A stretch of 48,016 bases of DNA. Source: Candidatus Bathycorpusculum sp. GTDB lineage: Archaea; Thermoproteota; Bathyarchaeia; Bathyarchaeales; Bathycorpusculaceae. Of the stretch, positions 34,776 through 42,803 are shown piece after piece. Positions within the stretch are counted from its first letter, which is position 1, and each line of letters starts with the position of its first letter. Made by a program: the position numbers and the translations under genes. The stretch is from the NCBI GenBank assembly GCA_009778385.1, contig WRJX01000096.1, positions 1-48,016 on the forward strand, given 5' to 3'. Under the pieces are notes generated by a model. It was not told where the DNA came from, searched no databases, and saw only the letters and a program-made list of their open reading frames with translations.

Positions 34776-35519
34776 CTTGCCACTAAAACCATTCAACGGC
34801 ACTTGCAAAAACCAATAGAACGCAAATACCGGATAAAAAAAAGCATAAGCAAACATATGCGAGCAAAGTATGCCACATTTGAATTCCACAATTGCTTGAT
34901 CAATGGCATTTTGTAGACTCCAATTTGTTGGCGGCTTATAATGTAGACAGTAAATGTTGCTACCAACAACTGCTTTATACCCTTGTTTTTTAATCCAATG
35001 AATAATGTAGGCATCTTCGAAAGCATGTAGTTCAGAAGGAATATGCAACCGTTCTAACGCTTTTTTTCGGATAAGCGTATCATGAGTACCCCCTCGTAGA
35101 CGAAAACCTTGCCGCGCAATCATGCTTTCTAGCAACAAAAACCATTTTCGTTTAACGTTTGGAATCACATCAATGTTTATTCCCCATACAGCACCAACAT
35201 CTTCCTGCACCTCAGAGGATGCTTTTTTGAACCAATCCTTACATAGAATGATGTCGCTATCTATAAAAGCAAAGAATTCAGTTGTGACATGCTGTATACC
35301 TGTTTCACGTGCTTGTGCACGAGTGCCTTTTGTCATTATTATTTTTATATTGTTATATTTTTTATTGAATTTCTCTAGAATTTCAAAAGTACAGTCAGTT
35401 GAGTAGCCATCGATAACAATCAAAGTATGTACAGGTACATTTTGGTAGATTGATGTTAGACATTTTGTCAGTAGGTACTCACTGTTTTTTGTAAGTAACA
35501 CCACATCAATTTGTACCAT
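34767..35519 (-). CDS. Family 2 glycosyltransferase
   Basis: 250 residues from ATG 35519, whose N-terminus MVQIDVVLLTKNSEYLL lines up with the paralogue next door; ATG 35540 is in frame. GT-A motifs are VIDGYSTDCTFEIL, the DxD-like AFIDSDIILCKDWF, and EDAYIIHWIKKQGYK. C-terminal aromatic helices may touch the membrane. It probably transfers a sugar onto a lipid or surface glycan. It is one of two tandem copies with separate promoters. Confidence 0.85.
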   Translation of the reverse strand: MVQIDVVLLTKNSEYLLTKCLTSIYQNVPVHTLIVIDGYSTDCTFEILEKFNKKYNNIKIIMTKGTRAQARETGIQHVTTEFFAFIDSDIILCKDWFKKASSEVQEDVGAVWGINIDVIPNVKRKWFLLLESMIARQGFRLRGGTHDTLIRKKALERLHIPSELHAFEDAYIIHWIKKQGYKAVVGSNIYCLHYKPPTNWSLQNAIDQAIVEFKCGILCSHMFAYAFFYPVFAFYWFLQVPLNGFSGKST

Positions 35520-35560
35520 AGACTCGCTCAAATTTAACACGCCAAAATATTTTCATATAG

Positions 35561-35593
35561 AGTAAGAATTAAAATATAGTAAGAATTAAAATA
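35561..35593. repeat. Short tandem repeat, two copies of 16-17 bases
   Basis: AGTAAGAATTAAAATA occurs at 35561-35576 and again at 35578-35593. The pair lies in the 59-base-long promoter region of the first glycosyltransferase. It may be a slippage duplication or a paired binding site. Confidence 0.45.
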
Positions 35594-35604
35594 ATAAGTT
35601 ATTG

Positions 35605-36345
35605 TCAAAGGCTATTTTTTCTGTTTACAAAAAACTGGTAAACCGAGTAAACAGTGTAAAAGCCGTAAGCTAAAAATAGTTTTGAAATTAAACGTGGACT
35701 ACCCAACCGTAATGCTTCAGCAACCAAACTTAAGCTACCTTTAAACGTCCACACTGAATCAGACCTAAAATGGATACAAAATAGGTCATAACAAGCGACA
35801 AACTTGTAGCCTTTTTGAGTTATATGTTCTTTGATGTAAGCATCTTCAAAAATGTGTAGTTTCATTGGGATTTGGATATCCTTTACAAGTACAGATCGTA
35901 TGAGAGTATCATGAGTGCCGCCGCGAATCTCAAAAATTTTGCGTGTTACCAGCAAAAATAATTTTAGCATTTTAGGATTTTTTAGCGTTGACCATACTTC
36001 TGTACCCCAAACCGCGCCAACGTGTAAATCAATGTTTTTTACGGCTTTTTGGAACCAATCACGACAGAGAACAACATCGCTATCTATAAACATAAACCAT
36101 TCAGTTTGCACAGCCATTATACCCTTTTGGCGAGCTGAAGCGCGAGTACCACAATCAAAAATTATGTCCACATTGTGATGTTTCTGGTTATAGGTTTCCA
36201 CTATTGTAAGAGTATCATCAGTTGAGTAACCGTCAACAACAATTAACCGGTGGACTGGAACGTTTTGATAGAGCGAATCTAAACATCTAACTAGCACCCG
36301 CTCACTATTCTTTGTCAACAAAACGACGTCTATTGAATCCACCAT
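35605..36345 (-). CDS. Family 2 glycosyltransferase, paralogue
   Basis: 246 residues sharing motif order and spacing with the 34767 gene: IDVVLLTKNSERVLVRCLDS, VVDGYSTDDTLTIVE, the DxD-like MFIDSDVVLCRDWFQKA, and GGTHDTLIRS followed by FEDAYIKEHITQKGYK. The tandem pair arose by duplication. The C-terminal part (LFLAYGFYTVYSVYQFFV) is hydrophobic. Both precede a divergent radical SAM gene, suggesting a lipid or glycan modification locus. Confidence 0.85.
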   Translation of the reverse strand: MVDSIDVVLLTKNSERVLVRCLDSLYQNVPVHRLIVVDGYSTDDTLTIVETYNQKHHNVDIIFDCGTRASARQKGIMAVQTEWFMFIDSDVVLCRDWFQKAVKNIDLHVGAVWGTEVWSTLKNPKMLKLFLLVTRKIFEIRGGTHDTLIRSVLVKDIQIPMKLHIFEDAYIKEHITQKGYKFVACYDLFCIHFRSDSVWTFKGSLSLVAEALRLGSPRLISKLFLAYGFYTVYSVYQFFVNRKNSL

Positions 36346-36510
36346 TTGTTAATCACTTTCGTTTCAGTGTACACTTGTACTTGTATCTATAAGGTTTAGT
36401 TGAATAAAACTGTTAAACCATCTAAAATTCAGATACTAAACAAGTGAACTTTAACAATGGTTTTTATAGTTCAGACTTGATTAAGTGCTAATGTTAAATT
36501 TAAGCGGCTT

Positions 36511-37560
36511 GTGACCCTTTTGGTTATGGGAGTAAAAAAGGCAGCAAATATAGCGGCACGCTCACTTGTTCACGGCAAACCACATCATGCACAGTGGCTT
36601 ATTACAAGAAAATGCAATTACAGATGTTTAGGCTGCAATGTATGGAAAGAACAAGACGAAAATGAGCTTTCAACAGATGAGATTAAACACGGCATGGATA
36701 TTCTTAAAGAGGCGGGCATAATGGAGCTTGTCCTATCCGGTGGGGATCCACTTCTAAGAGAGGACATTGGAGAAATAATTGATTATGCTACAAAACGATT
36801 TGTAACCACAGTTTATGATAACGGTAGTATGGCAGCAAAAAAAATTGATCTCTTAAGAAATGTTGATTTTGTTGCTTTGTCAATTGATAGTTTAGATGAA
36901 AAAAAACAGGATTTTATAAAAAACGTCCCGGGCGCATGGAAAAATGCCATGAAAACAGTTGAAACCCTTCAGAAAGAGGGTATAAAAGTAAGTGTTACTC
37001 CAACGATTTCTCAAATTAACCTTTATGAAATCCCAGATATTACCAACCACTTCACGGATAGAGGTATTCCTGTTTGGTACTGCCTTTACTCATATGATAT
37101 GACAGCAGATTCTGATCAGCTGTTCCGTATCGGCAAACCTAACGATGAATTTATAATAACGGATAAAGAAGCAATGGTTAAACTCTGTGACACTTTAATG
37201 GAAATGAAGAAAACCAACAAAAGAATCCTTATGACAGATAGGCTTCTAAAAACTTTAAAAAGTCTCTATGCTGAAGAAAAACGAACATGGGATTGCAAAG
37301 CACTTCAAAGCTTTCTAGTTGTGGATCATTTGGGTAGAGTTGCAGGGTGCCATAATCGCACTTTTGCGAGCTTAATCTTTGACTTACCTAAAAGTTGGAA
37401 GAGTAAAAAATTCAACGATTTGCGGGAACAGTACAAAACCTGTACCCAATGCACATATTTGTGCTATGTATTTTACTCGATTTATGGATCACCCTCAGGG
37501 CACATTTCGTTAGCTATGGAACAATGGAGAAACGCATCTCTTTTATTGAAGAAGAACTGA
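36511..37560 (+). CDS. Radical SAM protein with C-terminal cysteine-rich domain
   Basis: 349 residues. The SAM/4Fe-4S motif CNYRCLGC lies at 35-42, with ELVLSGGDPLLREDIGEII and VALSIDSLDEKKQDFI as usual barrel strands. Near residues ~275-320 a second cysteine set (VAGCHNRTF, then CTQCTYLCYVF) forms a SPASM-like or auxiliary cluster site. The N-terminus, with GKPHHAQWLITRK, recalls HpnH-like proteins that modify lipids. ATG 36526 is an alternative start to GTG 36511. Substrate unknown; the divergent glycosyltransferases suggest envelope lipid or glycan work. Confidence 0.82.
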   Translation: MTLLVMGVKKAANIAARSLVHGKPHHAQWLITRKCNYRCLGCNVWKEQDENELSTDEIKHGMDILKEAGIMELVLSGGDPLLREDIGEIIDYATKRFVTTVYDNGSMAAKKIDLLRNVDFVALSIDSLDEKKQDFIKNVPGAWKNAMKTVETLQKEGIKVSVTPTISQINLYEIPDITNHFTDRGIPVWYCLYSYDMTADSDQLFRIGKPNDEFIITDKEAMVKLCDTLMEMKKTNKRILMTDRLLKTLKSLYAEEKRTWDCKALQSFLVVDHLGRVAGCHNRTFASLIFDLPKSWKSKKFNDLREQYKTCTQCTYLCYVFYSIYGSPSGHISLAMEQWRNASLLLKKN

Positions 37561-37846
37561 GTGCTCACCTAAATATACATAGTTCAACACTTTGCAGGGG
37601 TAAAATAAGTAATTGGAAAAACACACATTAACGTTGAACAAATAACAGCAAAACACAGTACCATTTAAACGGTTTAAGGCTGCAAAAGCTATTTCATGAA
37701 GCAGACACGCAATTAACTCAATCCTATGCATGACATAACGTAACAACCATAAACCTGCTTTATCGACCGCAAAACACAGCAACAAACAGATTCAGGTTAA
37801 CACCTTCGAAAAATAGGGCAGCACCCAGTTGGTATATTTTAAACTA

Positions 37847-38452
37847 TTAACAGACACAAACGGTATTATCAATCACTCGACAAAGAACTTCAAAAACTTG
37901 ATCAGCGTTCAAATTGTCGGTATCCAAAATGAAATTGAACGGAACAAAGTCTTCGCCTAAATTAAAATCGTAAAGCTTCTTGTAAATCGCTTTTGTTTGA
38001 GCCTCTTTCTCTTTAAGAACAGCGTAAGCTTGCTCAAAAGTCATTTTATCGCGTTCAGCCACTCTTGCCGCACGCTTGTCAAAAGACGCCATTAACCATA
38101 TTTTAAAACCGTCTTTAAGCAGCCAAGGCATAGTCCAACTGTCAAGCAACACATTACCCAGTTTTGCATAACCAAGCAGTTTGCTGTCTACCTCCTTGTC
38201 AAACTGGGGATCTTTAACCCGTTTCTCTATAAAGCTTAAACCATCAGGGCTTTCCCACCAACCCTCACCGGTTATCTCATAACCAGCCTCTTTAGCTAAC
38301 TCCTTAAGAGCATCGCCGCCAGAATAGCATTTTAAATTGTATCTCTCAGCTATTTTTTTAGAAAGCGTACTTTTACCTGTACCAGCCATTCCAGAAATAC
38401 ATAAAATAAGGGGTTTACGGGTAACGCATTGAAAAATGTTATTTGTAGACAT
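37847..38452 (-). CDS. cmk: Archaeal cytidylate kinase
   Basis: 201 residues. The P-loop GMAGTGKSTLSKKIAERY (21-38) and YSGGDALKELAKEAG match archaeal CMP kinase, and RAARVAERDKMTFEQAY matches the lid. It phosphorylates CMP/dCMP. In many archaea cmk lies downstream of secY with adk, DUF106, eL34 and eL14; only DUF106 is kept next to it here. A 14-base gap follows DUF106, so the two are co-transcribed. It also resembles other AAA_18 kinases. Confidence 0.75.
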   Translation of the reverse strand: MSTNNIFQCVTRKPLILCISGMAGTGKSTLSKKIAERYNLKCYSGGDALKELAKEAGYEITGEGWWESPDGLSFIEKRVKDPQFDKEVDSKLLGYAKLGNVLLDSWTMPWLLKDGFKIWLMASFDKRAARVAERDKMTFEQAYAVLKEKEAQTKAIYKKLYDFNLGEDFVPFNFILDTDNLNADQVFEVLCRVIDNTVCVC

Positions 38453-38466
38453 GGCATTACCTCGGC

Positions 38467-38949
38467 TTATTCAATAGGCAACGTACCCAAAACGCGTTGC
38501 ATTACAGTCCCTAGGAATAAAGATGAAATCATGTACCAAAGGAATAATGGAAGCTGATAGTAACCATCTCCAACAGGCAACAAAGCTACAGGCTTATTTC
38601 CGAATGTTGGTGTTAAGAAAAAGATCCAAACTGGAAAGTAAATTAGAACTAGTGCCATTTGAATCATTTGGGGTTTAAACATTTGTTGCTGCATTGCGTT
38701 AATTTGTGATTGTCTTTTCTTTAGTTTTTCGAGTTGCTTTTTGTCGTTTGAACGGGCGGCAGCCATGCTTTCTTTTCGGAATTCAGCCATTTCTTTCTGC
38801 ATTGTACGGTATTTATCCCAACCGATAAAGTGACTGAGAAGTGCCCGATTAATTGACATGTTAATGACTGAAACTATAAATGCAGTAGCCATGATAACTA
38901 CTGTTGCAACTGGTAAAGCTGTAACCCATTCTGCTGCCGACATTCTCAT
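38467..38949 (-). CDS. EMC3/DUF106 family membrane insertase (Oxa1 superfamily)
   Basis: 160 residues with three membrane helices: VATVVIMATAFIVSVINMSI, MIQMALVLIYFPVWIFFL and YQLPLFLWYMISSLFLGTVM. A long charged coiled coil (EMAEFRKESMAAARSNDKKQ, then KLKKRQSQINAMQQQM) lies between the first two, the signature of archaeal Ylp1/DUF106 proteins related to YidC and EMC3. It helps insert membrane proteins after SecY/SRP delivery. Start: two ATGs six bases apart. Confidence 0.9.
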   Translation of the reverse strand: MRMSAAEWVTALPVATVVIMATAFIVSVINMSINRALLSHFIGWDKYRTMQKEMAEFRKESMAAARSNDKKQLEKLKKRQSQINAMQQQMFKPQMIQMALVLIYFPVWIFFLTPTFGNKPVALLPVGDGYYQLPLFLWYMISSLFLGTVMQRVLGTLPIE

Positions 38950-39170
38950 TCACTTGAAATACTTTTGTGTATGCGTATCCTTCTTCCTTGTTTATAACCG
39001 TTTTTACTGATTTACTTGCAACTCACAGGTTCCATATTGATCTCAAAACACCCTCCTAAAAATGGCAGCACATCAGGTATAAAAAAACAGTTTTACCAGA
39101 CAACATAGAGCTTTGTAAGCAAATTATTAAAAGCTGAAAATACAAAATAGATAAAGAGGCAAAATATTAA

Positions 39171-40424
39171 ATGGTAACTGATGATTTGCATTCCTTGCTA
39201 GCGAAGTTTGTAAGAACTAACACGAACGTCGCTGATATGCAGTGGGACAGAAGAATGAGTCCACGGTTACTGTTCAACCCTTATTCAAAAGATTATGAAG
39301 AAAAAAAGAAAACAGCACACTATTTTTTACTTGTTGCGTCAATTCTTGACGATCAAATGGTTGGTTTTTCAGAAAACGCTAGAAACCTACTTATTAACTT
39401 GCATGAAAAATTTGGAACCTCACGGCTTTTTGAAATCACTAAACCACATCTTTTTGGCGAAGAAATAGTAAAATATAGTTTTTACAATTATCTTGGCCCA
39501 CGCAAAGAAACTATTCCGGAAACTTTAGCTGCAGTAAACATTTTTGTCAAGTTCAAAGCTGAAAAAGACTTAATACGTTATGCACTAAAATTTGCAAAAC
39601 CTAAAGATTTTGTTGAAGGAGTAACTAAAAACATTGAACGAATGAGAGATAAAGACAAAGCTTGGACGTACATGCGTTGGATGGCGCGTCCAGAACCTGA
39701 CCTTGAAATCTTTAAGCATTACTCACCCGAAGATTTACAGGTACCCTTAACAAGAGAAAATGCCAGCGTTGCAATAAGCTTAGGCTTGATAAACTCTACT
39801 GTACCGTATTTATGGAAAGATGAAACCGCTGCCCTAAAAGCACAACTAAAAATCACCGAATATGCCAAACGAATTTTTCTTTACGATCCAGCAAAAGCAG
39901 ATTACCCATTTTTCCTTTTAGGCAGATGGCTTAAACGTAAAAACCTTAACCGAAACACCCTAAAAGAGGCATTACAATTCTTTGAGCAAATCCAAAAAGT
40001 TACAGGGCAACCTCAAGCGCATTATCAAAAATTAAGCCGTTACAAAAGCGGTTGGGAAAAAGAAACCGCACGAATACTAATGCAGATGCACATTTCTTAT
40101 GGCTATGAAACCATCACGTTTCCGTTACCAGGAGACAAGTATACACCAGATTTTATTTTAGACAAAGAAATTAACGGTAGAAAAATTGTTCTTGAACCGC
40201 ATTACGAAATGAATCTTAAGCAGTCTTCAAAGTATTCCCTGTTCAAACAAACCTATGGACACAAATTTATGCTTATTTTACTTTTGAAAAATGACTTGAT
40301 ATCATTCTTTAATAAAAGAAACATACTCACAAGTGACGTGTGTGATGATGTGTGGCCAATAGAGTTTGTTGGTTTACTTATAGACAAGATAAAATCCGGC
40401 GAGTATGGTCAAGATAAAAAATAA
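39171..40424 (+). CDS. Helix-hairpin-helix (DUF2400-like) domain fused to PD-(D/E)XK nuclease-like domain
   Basis: Residues 1-260 resemble DUF2400/TIGR02757, relatives of helix-hairpin-helix DNA glycosylases. The signature is YMRWMARPEPDLEIF (167-181) with LQVPLTRENASVAISLGL (189-206) and YDPAKADYPFFLLGRW (238-253). Residues 290-417 look like a PD-(D/E)XK fold: helix GWEKETARIL with Glu296, YTPDFIL with Asp327 and IVLEPH with Glu342, where His344 stands in place of the usual Lys. So one chain may recognise a lesion or mismatch and cut DNA. It is inserted on the opposite strand between secY and DUF106. ATG start; function is inferred. Confidence 0.65.
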   Translation: MVTDDLHSLLAKFVRTNTNVADMQWDRRMSPRLLFNPYSKDYEEKKKTAHYFLLVASILDDQMVGFSENARNLLINLHEKFGTSRLFEITKPHLFGEEIVKYSFYNYLGPRKETIPETLAAVNIFVKFKAEKDLIRYALKFAKPKDFVEGVTKNIERMRDKDKAWTYMRWMARPEPDLEIFKHYSPEDLQVPLTRENASVAISLGLINSTVPYLWKDETAALKAQLKITEYAKRIFLYDPAKADYPFFLLGRWLKRKNLNRNTLKEALQFFEQIQKVTGQPQAHYQKLSRYKSGWEKETARILMQMHISYGYETITFPLPGDKYTPDFILDKEINGRKIVLEPHYEMNLKQSSKYSLFKQTYGHKFMLILLLKNDLISFFNKRNILTSDVCDDVWPIEFVGLLIDKIKSGEYGQDKK

Positions 40425-40474
40425 GCCTTTCAAAAATTTTATGTAAATTCAAGAATAAATTTAAAAAATAAAAA

Positions 40475-40491
40475 TAGGCTAAAAAAGCCTA
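40475..40491. terminator. Hairpin between convergent genes
   Basis: TAGGCT-AAAAA-AGCCTA forms a 6-bp stem with a 5-base loop. On the minus strand it is followed by a T-rich tract, so it could end the secY/ribosomal operon and also insulate the convergent 39171 gene. Confidence 0.45.
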
Positions 40492-40500
40492 ACTTGATAT

Positions 40501-41913
40501 TTAGTCGCCCAGTATTCGCCTAAACGCTGGGAACATTTCTGCAGCTCGTTCACGCATCAACAGTTCATAGTACTGATAGATGATACCCACTGACAGCAAG
40601 ATACCAGTGCCTGAGCCGAAAACACCTAGGAAATCGGCAAAGCAAGCTACTAAACCAACTATTATACCGCCGAGCACTGTCACTACTGGAATATAGCGTT
40701 TTAGTATTTGCTCAATTGGTCTTTCACTGCGTCTGTATCCTGGAATTTGCATACCACTGTCCATGAGTTGCTTTGCTACTTTACTAGGGCCTAATCCACC
40801 AATTTCAAGCCAAGTTAACGAGAAGAAGGCACAGAAAACCACCAAGATGCCAAGGTAACCCAATGCACGCAATGGTTCAGCTGCAACATTAAGGAGTCCT
40901 GATGGTGGAGACATATAATGTGACAAGCCACCAACGTTTATGACATTACCACTTTCTGTTACGCTGTAATCACCTATGATTCGGAAGAACCAGTTTGTAC
41001 CTGCCGCAGGTCTTCCAAATTGTGACCATATCAGCTGTGAGAAGAAGAATACGTTTGCAAATAGTGCGCTGGCAAAGATGACGGGTAAGTTGCTGACGTA
41101 GAGTAATTTAATTGGATATCTGCTGCGGAATCCTTTGTAGCCTGCATAAGTCATTGGCAGTTCAACACGAATACCTTGGAGGTAAATGATTATGACGAAT
41201 ATGATGATTGTTGCGATGAAGCCGATTAATGTTGGGAAGTATCCGCTGGTGGTACCTACGACCCATTCAAAGGTTGTTATACCTTTGTTTAGTAATTCGG
41301 TTAATGCGCCTACGAATAAGCCGTTTGAGGGGGAAAACATTGACCAGAATATGCTTTGGGCAACACCGGCCATGATGAAAAGGCTTATACCGCTACCTAG
41401 GCCCCAACCTTTTTGGATTAATTCGTCAAGAAGCATCACAATTATGCCTGCAACCAACAACTGGAAGAATATAGCAACCATTATTGGACCAGTGATTGCA
41501 CCATACATACCACTGAGGATGTATGCACCTGCTTGAACACCAGTTAGCAGGATAGAGAAAACTTTACTTGCTGAAGTAAAGAGCCCTCGATCCTCAGGAT
41601 TTGACATATCACATTTAATGATCGAGGAACCAACGAGTAATTGGAGAATTAAACCAGCCGTCACGATAGGGCCAATACCCAACTCCATTAAAGTTCCTTT
41701 ATTAGAAGCAAAGATAACCCTCAACTGGCCAAAATTGTCTTGCACATCTGAGCTGATCCCGTATAGGGGAATTTCAGTCATAACTAAGAAGATGATTAAA
41801 ACAAGCGCAGTCCAGAAGATTTTTTCATTAAAGGAAACTTTGCGTCCAGGTTTTTTTATTTCAGGTAGAATTCTACCTATTGGCTTGAATATACTAAGGA
41901 ATCTTCCGGCCAT
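40501..41913 (-). CDS. secY: Preprotein translocase subunit SecY
   Basis: The 470-residue channel of the Sec translocon with ten membrane helices. The start IFKPIGRILPEIKKPGRKVS is the archaeal N-terminus. Conserved parts include LGIGPIVTAGLILQLLVGS (helix 2 and plug region) and GLGSGISLFIMAGVAQSIF. It works with SecE, SecG and the SRP RNA/SRP54 pathway. It is the last gene of the spc-type operon here, 9 bases after uL15. Confidence 0.95.
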   Translation of the reverse strand: MAGRFLSIFKPIGRILPEIKKPGRKVSFNEKIFWTALVLIIFLVMTEIPLYGISSDVQDNFGQLRVIFASNKGTLMELGIGPIVTAGLILQLLVGSSIIKCDMSNPEDRGLFTSASKVFSILLTGVQAGAYILSGMYGAITGPIMVAIFFQLLVAGIIVMLLDELIQKGWGLGSGISLFIMAGVAQSIFWSMFSPSNGLFVGALTELLNKGITTFEWVVGTTSGYFPTLIGFIATIIIFVIIIYLQGIRVELPMTYAGYKGFRSRYPIKLLYVSNLPVIFASALFANVFFFSQLIWSQFGRPAAGTNWFFRIIGDYSVTESGNVINVGGLSHYMSPPSGLLNVAAEPLRALGYLGILVVFCAFFSLTWLEIGGLGPSKVAKQLMDSGMQIPGYRRSERPIEQILKRYIPVVTVLGGIIVGLVACFADFLGVFGSGTGILLSVGIIYQYYELLMRERAAEMFPAFRRILGD

Positions 41914-41922
41914 ATGTTAGTT

Positions 41923-42339
41923 TTACTCTCCGTTCTCTTGGGAGACAGTGATTACTTTTCCGCCTGCTTGGGCGATTTTTTCTTCGGCTGACTTGGAGCA
42001 GGTTGGTACTGTAACAGTCAAGGGTTTTGTTATTCTTCCGGCACCCAACAGTTTAGTGTAACCCATTTCAGTTAAATTGACTGTTGTATTGGCTTCAGCG
42101 AGTTCAGTCAATTTTTGGAGGTTTAGAGTGTTCTCTTTTCTGTGGAGACTTTGTGGAGATGTAAAACCGTGGTTTCCAAAATAGTCAGGTTCATAAGTAA
42201 CAACTTTACTCCAAAGATGTTTATGTCGTCCAACTTTTCGGTTGCCTTTACTGCCCGCATCGCGGTGCTGACCGATTCTTCCGTAACCTTGTGTTCTTGA
42301 ACCTCTTGTTTTTCGTATTTTTCTAAGTTTATGAGGCAT
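41923..42339 (-). CDS. 50S ribosomal protein uL15
   Basis: 138 residues starting PHKLRKIRKTRGSRTQGYGR, with GQHRDAGSKGNRKVGRHKH, the basic glycine-rich N-terminus of archaeal uL15. The globular C-terminal part has LLGAGRITKPLTVTV and KIAQAGGKVI. Canonical position just before secY. A non-ribosomal gene (Hsp20-like) lies between it and uL30. Confidence 0.94.
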   Translation of the reverse strand: MPHKLRKIRKTRGSRTQGYGRIGQHRDAGSKGNRKVGRHKHLWSKVVTYEPDYFGNHGFTSPQSLHRKENTLNLQKLTELAEANTTVNLTEMGYTKLLGAGRITKPLTVTVPTCSKSAEEKIAQAGGKVITVSQENGE

Positions 42340-42362
42340 ATTCTAATCCGCTTCTTTGTTTA

Positions 42363-42803
42363 TTATTTGTTGTGGATTTCAGCTTTCTTTAATTTTATTT
42401 CCAGTACGCCGTTCTTGAAAGTTGTGTGTATATCGCTGGGAATGACTACTTTCGGTAGATTTAAACTTTTATAGTATCTGCGCTCTTTTGATTTTGCAGA
42501 CAGCGTAATTTTCTGGTCTTTCACATTTATTTTGAAGGATTCCTTATTAAAGCCTGCGATTTCTGCAACTATAGTTATCCAATTATTCTCTTGAAAAATG
42601 TCAATTAACGGTTTAGGATCAACAAATTTGCGCTTGCTAAAACTTTTGGGGGTCCTAAAACTTTGGCTAGAACGGACACTTTTAACAGGCTTAATAGTTT
42701 CACTTCGCAGGGTTTTTGGTTTACTTTTAACAACCTTATTATCATTATCATTAAGGTCTAGCCACTTACGATTTTTAGTGCTTCTACGCCATTTTGCACT
42801 CAT
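42363..42803 (-). CDS. Hsp20/alpha-crystallin-like protein inserted in the ribosomal operon
   Basis: 146 residues. The first ~70 are very basic and Ser-rich (KSVRSSQSFRTPKSFSKRK). The rest fits an alpha-crystallin/CS beta sandwich: PLIDIFQENNWITIVAEIAG, FKINVKDQKITLSAKSKERR and FKNGVLEIKLKKAE, with the NGVLEIKL strand typical of Hsp20. The C-terminal IXI motif is absent. The basic extension may tether it to RNA or ribosomes. Its position between uL30 and uL15 is unusual. Confidence 0.75.
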   Translation of the reverse strand: MSAKWRRSTKNRKWLDLNDNDNKVVKSKPKTLRSETIKPVKSVRSSQSFRTPKSFSKRKFVDPKPLIDIFQENNWITIVAEIAGFNKESFKINVKDQKITLSAKSKERRYYKSLNLPKVVIPSDIHTTFKNGVLEIKLKKAEIHNK

